Shown one piece after another: positions 15,815 to 23,122 of a DNA stretch of 33,954 nucleotides. The number at the start of each line of letters is the position of its first letter. Position 1 is the stretch's first letter. The position numbers were made by a program, and so were the translations under genes. The stretch lies in NCBI GenBank assembly GCA_913061335.1, contig CAJXTP010000003.1, positions 1-33,954 of the forward strand, written 5' to 3'. The DNA is from an uncultured Loktanella sp. Its GTDB lineage: Bacteria; Pseudomonadota; Alphaproteobacteria; Rhodobacterales; Rhodobacteraceae. The notes under the pieces are model-generated. The model did not search any database. It had not been told where the DNA came from and worked only from the letters and a program-made list of their open reading frames with translations.

Positions 15815-17395
15815 ATGACCCAACGCCCCCTCGGTGCCCAAATTTCCCACATGCTTAAGGATCGCGGTGTCGATGTGATCTTTGGCATTCCGGGGGTACA
15901 TAACCAAGAAATGTACCGTGGAATCGAAGAGGCAGGGTTGACCCATGTACTTGCGCGCCACGAACAGGGTGCGGGTTTTATGGCCGATGGCTATGCGCGG
16001 GCCACAGGCAAGCCGGGGGTGGCTTATGTCATCACGGGGCCGGGGGTTTGCAACATTATGACCCCGATGGGTCAAGCCTATTCCGACAGTGTGCCGCTGC
16101 TGGTGTTGTCATCATGTCTCGATGAAACCGAAGGCACGCGCGGCCAATTGCACCAGATGAAAGACCAAGAAGCCGCCGCTGCAACGGTTTGCGATTGGTC
16201 TGCGACAGCCCGTACCGTTTCGGCTGCATATACGCTGATTGACCGCGCGCTGTTTGAATTTGATGCGCAGCGCAAACGCCCCAAGCACATCACCTTTCCC
16301 ATTGGACTGTTGCAAGGCAATGCCGACGCCGCACCGAAGATGCCTCAGGCTGTTGTCAGCCTGCCAGATCCAGTTGACGGGCAGGTCGCCGCTTTGGCCG
16401 ATATGATCCGCGAGGCGCGCAGACCGCTATTCATCTTTGGCGGTGGGGCCGTGCATCTGGACTTTGCAGGCGCTGTTATGGCCAATTTGGGGGCTGCGAG
16501 CCTTTCGACATATGCAGGGCGCGGTATCATACCGTCCAGCGATCCGCTGCACTTTGGCTCCCCCCTTGCTCGGCCCTCAAGCGTCGATGTGATCGCCAGC
16601 GCCGATTTAGTAATCGCCTTGGGGTCGGAACTGTCAGAGGTTGATCTGTGGCGCGATAGCTTGGGGCACACCGCACGCTTAGTGCGCGTTGATATCGATC
16701 CAGAGGTGTTGTGCGATCGCCACGGCGCCGACTATGTGATTCTGGCGGATTGCTTTGCTGTGCTGGATCAATTGTCAGACCTGCTTGATGCGCCGCTCGA
16801 TACCGATTGGACGGCGGCAGAGGTGACCAAAGCACGGGCCAAATGGCGGTCCGAAGTTGAGGCAGAACGTGTTGGCATCCTGCCGGTGGCCGATGCACTG
16901 CGCGAGGCGTTGCCAGTGGATACGTTAATTTATTCTGACATGACCCAATTTGCCTATGCGGCCAAAGAAGTTTGGCCACTGGAGCAATCAGGCCTTTGGC
17001 ACCACCCTTGCGGCTTTGGGACGCTGGGCTATGCGCTGCCTGCGGCGATTGGCGGCAAAATCGGGGCAGGGGATCAACCTGTTGTGGCCATCGCGGGGGA
17101 TTATGGTTTCCAGTACACGCTGCAGGAACTGATGGTGGCGGTTGAACTGAACCTGTGCCTGCCGATCATCATTTGGGACAACGGCAAACTGGGCGAAATC
17201 GAAGACGGCATGATCCGCGCACAGATCGCACCAAATGCGGTCATTCAAAAGAATCCGGATTTTGTGAAACTGGCAGAGGCTTATGGATGTGCCACGGCTG
17301 CGCCCAAATCGCTCGCGGACCTAAAAGCAGCCGTGACCAAGGCGCTTGGGGCGGATGGGCCAACAGTCATCCATGTGACGTCTGACATCAGTTAA
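15815..17395 (+). CDS. ThDP-dependent decarboxylase, probably 5-guanidino-2-oxopentanoate decarboxylase-like
   Basis: A 526-residue thiamine-diphosphate enzyme of the acetolactate synthase superfamily. The Pyr domain (1-170) has the catalytic glutamate in LARHEQGAGFMADGYARATG and the ITGPGV loop. A central domain (about 190-330) has IFGGGAVHL and IALGSELSE. The PP domain (about 360-526) has the metal/ThDP motif AGDYGFQYTLQEL...WDNGKLGEI. The opening FGIPGVHNQEMYRGIE resembles AruI-like 5-guanidino-2-oxopentanoate decarboxylases of arginine transamination more than IlvB, and no small subunit gene is adjacent. Substrate is therefore inferred. ATG 15815 follows GGAGATCATAA. A palindromic hairpin follows the stop. 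Confidence 0.8.
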   Translation: MTQRPLGAQISHMLKDRGVDVIFGIPGVHNQEMYRGIEEAGLTHVLARHEQGAGFMADGYARATGKPGVAYVITGPGVCNIMTPMGQAYSDSVPLLVLSSCLDETEGTRGQLHQMKDQEAAAATVCDWSATARTVSAAYTLIDRALFEFDAQRKRPKHITFPIGLLQGNADAAPKMPQAVVSLPDPVDGQVAALADMIREARRPLFIFGGGAVHLDFAGAVMANLGAASLSTYAGRGIIPSSDPLHFGSPLARPSSVDVIASADLVIALGSELSEVDLWRDSLGHTARLVRVDIDPEVLCDRHGADYVILADCFAVLDQLSDLLDAPLDTDWTAAEVTKARAKWRSEVEAERVGILPVADALREALPVDTLIYSDMTQFAYAAKEVWPLEQSGLWHHPCGFGTLGYALPAAIGGKIGAGDQPVVAIAGDYGFQYTLQELMVAVELNLCLPIIIWDNGKLGEIEDGMIRAQIAPNAVIQKNPDFVKLAEAYGCATAAPKSLADLKAAVTKALGADGPTVIHVTSDIS

Positions 17396-17401
17396 ATGTG
17401 T

Positions 17402-17423
17402 AGGATGGGTTTTAACCCATCCT
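17402..17423. terminator. Hairpin between convergent genes (possible bidirectional terminator)
   Basis: AGGATGGGTT (17402-17411) pairs with AACCCATCCT (17414-17423). It lies between the decarboxylase stop and the convergent stop at 17425. No strong T-run on either side, so efficiency is uncertain. Confidence 0.5.
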
Positions 17424-17424
17424 G

Positions 17425-19188
17425 TTACCAGCAGCTGACCAATACGGTGTTGTCGGCGGCCCGTAGTGTCAGTGTCTCTGGCGGCACAAACGCCACCGCG
17501 GCTGTGGTCCGCACCGCGATCCCAGCCGTGATCAAAGATGCCAAAATCTCGTCGCTATCGACGGAAAAGCTGACTTCTGGGGGTAACACTTGCCCGCCGC
17601 TAACTTCGCGCGGCAACAGCATGCCCAGCACGGACCCAGCGTTGTCAAACACAGGGCCGCCCGCATCGCCGGATTGCGCGGTCAGAGCCAACCGCTTGAT
17701 GGTTTCTTCGCCGTTTAAGCCGCGCATGTCGGCCAAACGACCAAACGTCAGCGACGGTGCCACAAGAACGCCGCCATAGGGGAAACCTGCGACAGCCACG
17801 CTGGCCTGTAAGCGCGGAACGCCGGTCTGGAACATGACAACATCAAGGGGCGACAAAACAACGTCAGGCTGCAAAACTGCTAACCCTAGCGCTTCGTCCA
17901 AGTGCACAACTTGCGCTTCATGTTCACTATTCAGAGAAATTCGGTCGCATGATCCAACAGCCTCTGCCGTGGTCAGCACTGCACCTGCGTCATTGATGAA
18001 AAAGCCCGATCGCGACAGCTTGGGTTTGCGTACGGCCAAGCCGGCAACTTGATCGATGGCTTGATCTTCGGTCGGGGCTGCCAGCGACGGGTCCAACGTG
18101 CCGTCCAAAACCACAAAGCTGGCCTTCATCTCGGCCAATACACGGCGACGGCGTTCGTCGTCACTGGCCGGCCAAATCAGGCTAAAGCCCTTGATCGTGC
18201 CATTGTCGAGCTTGGCATAGGTGTAGGAGTGAATGTCATTGTCGATGCCTTCCAGCTCGAATGACCGATTATTGCGCGCGCGCGGACCTTCATGAGGGAC
18301 AATCGCGAGGGTTTGCAAAATTTCATACAGACCAAACAAGCGGTTCTGATCGCCGTCTTGCGAGATAAGCAGGACACTGGCGTCCAGATCACCTTTGGGG
18401 TCAAACCGCACGAACGGGGGTTCATATTCGGTAAACGCAACAACGCCTGTTGGAACCAGCATTTCAATGCCAGATGCGTCATCGCGGAACAACGTTAGGT
18501 CCATGCCATCGAGCACGGCATTGTAGGACGCGAGCAACGTAGCCCTCTGCGTGGTTGTCAGGACGCCTGTTGGATCCGCGTTATTGGCGTTTTGCCACGC
18601 ACGCATCGATGCACGTGTGCCGCGCCCATAGGCTCCATCGATAGCAGACGTATAAAAACCGGCCCACTTTAGTGCTGTTTGAAGGTCTTTGCGTTGATCA
18701 CGGTCTAGCAGTTTTTCCGATGCCTGCGCTTGCCTGCGGGTTTCGGTGGGGATCGCGACGACGGGTTCAATAACCTGTACCAGTGGCGCAACATCGACTG
18801 ATGTGACAGTTTCAACGTCTGGCGCCGTTGCGTCTGGTAACGGCTGCGCAGTCGTTTGCGCTCCAACCCCGACAGGCCAAAACTGTTGCCGAAGGCGACT
18901 GCCTGAGACGATAAAGCTGTCGTTGGGGATTGCCCTGTCACGGCGCATTTGGCGTAGCAACGTGTTCGCATCATTGGGTGCATATGGCCCGAGAACGACG
19001 CCGTACCAACCGCCGCCGAGGGAAAATCCGTTTACGTTGTCCAACTGTCCAGCATAGAACCTTGCGCGCGCTTGCGCAGAGGTAAGCGTCGGGTGCGCCT
19101 CTACCTGAACGTAAGATACGTCCTGTGCCAAAGTGGCCATTGGCCAAAGGCCAAGAAAAATAAATGCAATAAATGACCGCAACATCAT
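17425..19188 (-). CDS. Secreted SPOR / peptidoglycan-binding / trypsin-like protein, catalytic triad missing
   Basis: A 587-residue envelope protein. A signal peptide (MMLRSFIAFIFLGLWPMATLAQ) is followed by a SPOR-like domain (about 25-105, YVQVEAHPTL...WYGVVLGPYA), a linker, a PG_binding_1 domain (about 165-215, LQTALKWAGFYTSAIDGAYGRGTRASMRAWQ), a middle region of unknown fold, and a C-terminal trypsin-like domain (about 390-550). In that domain the usual NAHVV histidine is TAEAV (Glu409), the DLALL aspartate is LGLAVL (Gly435), and GDSGGP reads GDAGGP (Ala509). I infer a pseudoprotease that binds peptidoglycan. It lies alone on this strand, divergent from glyQ. Confidence 0.85.
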   Translation of the reverse strand: MMLRSFIAFIFLGLWPMATLAQDVSYVQVEAHPTLTSAQARARFYAGQLDNVNGFSLGGGWYGVVLGPYAPNDANTLLRQMRRDRAIPNDSFIVSGSRLRQQFWPVGVGAQTTAQPLPDATAPDVETVTSVDVAPLVQVIEPVVAIPTETRRQAQASEKLLDRDQRKDLQTALKWAGFYTSAIDGAYGRGTRASMRAWQNANNADPTGVLTTTQRATLLASYNAVLDGMDLTLFRDDASGIEMLVPTGVVAFTEYEPPFVRFDPKGDLDASVLLISQDGDQNRLFGLYEILQTLAIVPHEGPRARNNRSFELEGIDNDIHSYTYAKLDNGTIKGFSLIWPASDDERRRRVLAEMKASFVVLDGTLDPSLAAPTEDQAIDQVAGLAVRKPKLSRSGFFINDAGAVLTTAEAVGSCDRISLNSEHEAQVVHLDEALGLAVLQPDVVLSPLDVVMFQTGVPRLQASVAVAGFPYGGVLVAPSLTFGRLADMRGLNGEETIKRLALTAQSGDAGGPVFDNAGSVLGMLLPREVSGGQVLPPEVSFSVDSDEILASLITAGIAVRTTAAVAFVPPETLTLRAADNTVLVSCW

Positions 19189-19215
19189 GACGCCTCAAAA
19201 TCTGGAATACCAATC

Positions 19216-19227
19216 CCGCATATGCGG
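19216..19227. repeat. 12-bp palindrome in the protease/glyQ divergent gap
   Basis: CCGCATATGCGG is perfectly self-complementary and lies 27 bases upstream of the minus-strand gene start. It could be an operator or a small hairpin; nothing else identifies it. Confidence 0.3.
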
Positions 19228-19311
19228 ATTGCCGCCGTAGCTAACAGAGATCCGCCAAAGTGCAGCCCCGAAAATACCGACGGGACGAAGAATTAAGCAG
19301 CCGTGTTCTAA

Positions 19312-19340
19312 TTGACCCTGTGGGTCCATCTGCGTATGAC
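19312..19340 (+). promoter_or_regulatory. Candidate sigma-70 promoter of glyQ
   Basis: TTGACC (19312-19317), exactly 17 bases, TATGAC (19335-19340). Transcription would begin near 19347, about 20 bases before the glyQ ATG, leaving room for the AGAGGG ribosome site. Confidence 0.6.
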
Positions 19341-19367
19341 GTGATCAACCAGTCAAAGAGGGCAAAG

Positions 19368-20288
19368 ATGACCGATAAACCACGCAGTTTTCAGGAAATC
19401 ATCCTACGGCTCCAGAATTATTGGTCGGCCAACGGCTGTGCCATTCTACAGCCCTACGACATGGAAGTCGGCGCAGGGACATTTCACCCCGCCACAACCT
19501 TGCGTGCGCTTGGCAATAAGCCGTGGGCTGCGGCCTATGTGCAGCCATCCCGCAGGCCAACCGATGGGCGCTACGGTGAGAACCCGAACCGCCTGCAGCA
19601 CTATTACCAGTTTCAGGTGATCATTAAACCGAGCCCTCCGGAATTGCAGGCGCTTTACCTTGGGTCGCTAGAGGCAATCGGGATTGATGCGTCGATGCAC
19701 GATCTGCGCTTTGTCGAAGACGACTGGGAAAGCCCGACATTGGGCGCTTGGGGCCTCGGCTGGGAAGTTTGGTGTGACGGCATGGAAGTCAGCCAGTTCA
19801 CTTACTTTCAGCAGGTCGGCGGCCATGACTGCAAGCCTGTATCGGGCGAACTGACCTACGGTTTGGAACGCCTCGCGATGTATGTGCTTGAATGCGACCA
19901 TGTGATGGACATGCCGTTTAACGACCCAGACGCGGCCACCGCGATGACCTACGGCGATGTGTTTTTGCAGACCGAACAGGAATACGCGCGTTGGAACTTT
20001 GACGTGGCTGACACCGATACGTTGTTGCAGCACTTTAAGGATGCAGAGGCCGAGTGTGGACGCATTTTGGCGATGCCTGCGGATGACCCAAAGACCGGTC
20101 GCCGCATCATCATGGCCCATCCGGCGTATGACCAATGCATCAAGGCCAGCCATGTGTTTAACTTGCTTGACGCGCGCGGTGTGATTTCGGTCACCGAACG
20201 CCAAGCTTATATTGGACGTGTGCGGACATTGTCCAAAGCCTGCGCGGATGCATTTGTGCAGACCACTGCTGGAGGATTTGTCGCATGA
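19368..20288 (+). CDS. glyQ: Glycyl-tRNA synthetase alpha subunit
   Basis: A 306-residue catalytic subunit of the bacterial alpha2beta2 glycyl-tRNA synthetase. It opens SFQEIILRLQNYWSANGCAILQPYDMEVGAGTFHPATTLRALG, a family signature, then AAYVQPSRRPTDGRYGENPNRLQHYYQFQVIIKPSP (class II motif 2 region) and GGHDCKPVSGELTYGLERLAMY (motif 3 region). Length matches E. coli GlyQ (303). The ATG at 19368 follows AGAGGGCAAAG; the open frame further upstream runs through the promoter. Its stop overlaps the ATG of the next gene (ATGA), which separates it from glyS. Confidence 0.97.
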   Translation: MTDKPRSFQEIILRLQNYWSANGCAILQPYDMEVGAGTFHPATTLRALGNKPWAAAYVQPSRRPTDGRYGENPNRLQHYYQFQVIIKPSPPELQALYLGSLEAIGIDASMHDLRFVEDDWESPTLGAWGLGWEVWCDGMEVSQFTYFQQVGGHDCKPVSGELTYGLERLAMYVLECDHVMDMPFNDPDAATAMTYGDVFLQTEQEYARWNFDVADTDTLLQHFKDAEAECGRILAMPADDPKTGRRIIMAHPAYDQCIKASHVFNLLDARGVISVTERQAYIGRVRTLSKACADAFVQTTAGGFVA

Positions 20289-20812
20289 TTGGCCGCATTG
20301 CGATTGTTGGGCTTTTTGTGATCGCAATCATCGCAGGGGCAGTGATGTATTATTTACAAGTTTACGCCTATTACGACGATGTATCGGCGCAGATTGAAGA
20401 CGTGCAGATGGTGTCGATTGCAACTGGTGAACCCGAGGGTATTTTGTTCGAAAACCTAAAGGCGATCGACAGCGACAGCAGCCCGCTGCGGTTCCGGTCT
20501 TGTTTCACCACCAGTCTGTCTCAGGCCTTATTGACCGAAACCTATGTAATGTCCGACGACGCGGAACCCCGCGTTGCGCCCGGTTGGTTTGACTGCTTTG
20601 ACGCCGCCCAAATTGGCGAAGATCTGTCCACGGGCAGCGCAATCGGCTTTATGGGCCAAGAAAATATCCAATACGGCATCGACCGCGTTATCGCCGTGTA
20701 CCCCGATGGCCGCGCGTTTTCGTGGCACCAGATCAATTTCTGCGGCGAGGTCGTCTTTGACGGCAACCCTGTGCCGTTTGAATGCCCTCCAGCTCCTGAA
20801 AGACTGCAATAA
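20285..20812 (+). CDS. Membrane-anchored DUF6446-type protein between glyQ and glyS
   Basis: A 175-residue protein of unknown function. One N-terminal hydrophobic segment (residues 3-26, IGRIAIVGLFVIAIIAGAVMYY) is followed by LQVYAYYDDV and a soluble part with four cysteines (RSCFTTS, FDCFD, NFCGEV, FECPP). Most of it is expected in the periplasm. From memory it matches the small family found at this place in Rhodobacterales genomes (DUF6446). ATGA overlap with glyQ and TAATG overlap with glyS make it part of one translational unit with both synthetase subunits. No enzymatic motif is visible. Older annotations as a histidine kinase are not supported by the sequence. Confidence 0.8.
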   Translation: MIGRIAIVGLFVIAIIAGAVMYYLQVYAYYDDVSAQIEDVQMVSIATGEPEGILFENLKAIDSDSSPLRFRSCFTTSLSQALLTETYVMSDDAEPRVAPGWFDCFDAAQIGEDLSTGSAIGFMGQENIQYGIDRVIAVYPDGRAFSWHQINFCGEVVFDGNPVPFECPPAPERLQ

Positions 20813-23046
20813 TGCCTGATCTTCTGATTGAACTTTTCTCCGAGGAAATTCCGGCGCGTATGCAGGGCAGGGCGGCGTCTGATCTGCAAAAGCTGGTCAC
20901 TGACGGGCTGGTCGAGGCAGGTTTGACTTATAAATCCGCTGCCGTGTTTTCCACGCCGCGCCGTTTGACACTATCGGTCGAAGATTTGCTGGCTGAAAGC
21001 AAACCTGTGCGCGAAGAACGCAAAGGCCCCAAGGTTGGTGCGCCCGATCAGGCGATTGACGGGTTTTTGCGCGGCGCAGGCGTGACCCGTGACGATCTGG
21101 AAATCCGCGACGACAAAAAGGGTCAGGTGTATTTCGCTGTGATCCAAAAACCTGGCCGGATGGCTGCTGATGTGATTGCAGAGGTGCTTGAAAAAGCGAT
21201 CCGCAATTTCCCATGGCCGAAATCCATGCGCTGGGGGACTGGCACCTTGAAATGGGTCCGTCCGTTGCATTCGGTTCTGTGCATTCTGACCGATGAGGCG
21301 GGCGCCGAAGTTGTGCCGCTGGATATCGACGGAATCGTGTCAGGGAACACGACCCGTGGGCACCGGTTCCTAAGCCCTGACGTGTTTACGGTCACGAATT
21401 TCGAAGACTATGAGGCCAAGCTGAAACGCGCCCATGTCATGCTGCGCGCGGATGAACGCGCAGATATGATCTGGAACGACGCGACCAATCAGGCGTTTGC
21501 GCTGGGTCTTGAGGTTGTCGAGGATCGCGGCCTGCTGGCCGAGGTCGCAGGGCTGGTTGAATGGCCTGTTGTCCTGCTGGGTCAGATCGACCCAACGTTT
21601 TATGAATTACCCGACGAAGTTTTGCAGACGTCGATGAAAGAGCATCAGAAATTCTTTTCCGTGCGCAATGCCAAGACCGGCCAGATCGAACGCTTTGTCA
21701 CCGTCGCCAATACTGTGACGGCGGATAACGGCGCGACGATCCTGAAGGGCAACCAAAAGGTGCTGTTTGCGCGCCTGTCGGATGCGAAATTCTTTTGGGA
21801 AAACGATCTGCGGGTGGCGAATGCGGGCATGGGGCCGTGGCTTGATAGCCTGTCCAACGTGACGTTCCACAATAAGCTGGGCACACAGAAAGACCGGATT
21901 GACCGGATCATTGCGCTGGCAAGCGAGATAGCACCGCTGGTCGGTGCCGATGTGGCTGAAGTGGCTGAGGCCGCGCGCGTTGCTAAGGCCGATCTGTCAT
22001 CAGAGATGGTCTATGAATTCCCCGAACTTCAAGGGCTTATGGGGCGGAAGTATGCATCCAAAGCTGGATTGTCCGATGCCATCGCCGCCGCCGCGCAAGA
22101 ACATTACTCGCCGCTCGGCCCGTCAGATGACGTGCCAACCGCGCCCGTATCTGTGGCTGTGGCGCTGGCAGATAAGCTCGACACGCTGACAGGGTTCTGG
22201 GCGATTGACGAGAAGCCAACAGGGTCAAAAGACCCGTTTGCGCTGCGCCGTGCGGCGCTCGGTGTTATTCGGTTGATTTTGGATAATCAGCTTCCAGTCA
22301 ACATGTCGTTTTTAATCGCTTGGGCATATGAGCGTATAATGCGTCCGATCTGTGAAATTGATCTCTTGTCGGACAGTCAAGAAGGTGGTCCCCATAGTTT
22401 TGAGTTTTTAACCAGTGATAAACAAAAGAGTTTGAAGTTCGAACTCCCGCTGACCTTCGGCGAACCCTTCAATTTAAAAATTCGAAACGGATATCGGATT
22501 CCTTCTGGCGTTTGGGCCAAAGCAGATCTACTCTCCTTCTTCCACGACCGCCTCAAGGTTTACCTCAAAGACCAAGGCATCCGCCATGACATCATCGACG
22601 CCTGCGTCGCGATGGAGGGGTCGGATGATCTGACGTTGTTGGTCAAACGCGCTAAGGCGCTGGCGGCGACATTGGCCACGGATGACGGTGAAAACCTGAT
22701 CCAAGGGTTCAAGCGCGCCAACAACATCCTGACCAAGGAAGAAGCCAAAGACGGCGTCGAATATTCCTATGGCGCGGACATCAAACACGCACAGCATGAC
22801 AGCGAACGCAGCTTGTTCACCGCACTTGATGCAGCCGAAACAGTGATCGCCCCTGCGATGGTGGCCCAAGACTTTGGCACAGCAATGACCGCAATGGCTG
22901 CACTGCGTGGACCAATTGACGCATTCTTTACGGATGTGCAGGTCAACGCGGACCAACAGGTGGTGCGGCGTAATCGGCTTAACCTGTTGTCACGCATCAG
23001 AAAAACATGCCTCGGCGTGGCTGATCTGACACGTATTGAAGGCTAG
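20812..23046 (+). CDS. glyS: Glycyl-tRNA synthetase beta subunit
   Basis: A 744-residue beta subunit, needed for tRNA binding and activity of GlyRS. It opens MPDLLIELFSEEIPARMQGRA, and shows FPWPKSMRWG, WVRPLHSVLCILTDE, TRGHRFLSP, SMKEHQKFFSVRN, KVLFARLSDAKFFWENDL and ADKLDTLTGFWAIDEKPTGSKDPFALRRAALGVIRLILDN. The C-terminus has the anticodon-binding-like DALR region. E. coli GlyS is 689 residues; the extra length lies mostly at residues about 493-567 (22285-22515), where an AT-richer stretch separates LILDN from KADLLSFFHDRLKVYLKDQ. ATG 20812 overlaps the previous stop. Confidence 0.96.
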   Translation: MPDLLIELFSEEIPARMQGRAASDLQKLVTDGLVEAGLTYKSAAVFSTPRRLTLSVEDLLAESKPVREERKGPKVGAPDQAIDGFLRGAGVTRDDLEIRDDKKGQVYFAVIQKPGRMAADVIAEVLEKAIRNFPWPKSMRWGTGTLKWVRPLHSVLCILTDEAGAEVVPLDIDGIVSGNTTRGHRFLSPDVFTVTNFEDYEAKLKRAHVMLRADERADMIWNDATNQAFALGLEVVEDRGLLAEVAGLVEWPVVLLGQIDPTFYELPDEVLQTSMKEHQKFFSVRNAKTGQIERFVTVANTVTADNGATILKGNQKVLFARLSDAKFFWENDLRVANAGMGPWLDSLSNVTFHNKLGTQKDRIDRIIALASEIAPLVGADVAEVAEAARVAKADLSSEMVYEFPELQGLMGRKYASKAGLSDAIAAAAQEHYSPLGPSDDVPTAPVSVAVALADKLDTLTGFWAIDEKPTGSKDPFALRRAALGVIRLILDNQLPVNMSFLIAWAYERIMRPICEIDLLSDSQEGGPHSFEFLTSDKQKSLKFELPLTFGEPFNLKIRNGYRIPSGVWAKADLLSFFHDRLKVYLKDQGIRHDIIDACVAMEGSDDLTLLVKRAKALAATLATDDGENLIQGFKRANNILTKEEAKDGVEYSYGADIKHAQHDSERSLFTALDAAETVIAPAMVAQDFGTAMTAMAALRGPIDAFFTDVQVNADQQVVRRNRLNLLSRIRKTCLGVADLTRIEG

Positions 23047-23122
23047 GACTGCATAGGCGAAGTTTTTTTGACGCCTTGGGGATCGCTCCCTATGCTGCGC
23101 CTACACAAAGGATGGTGCTGCA

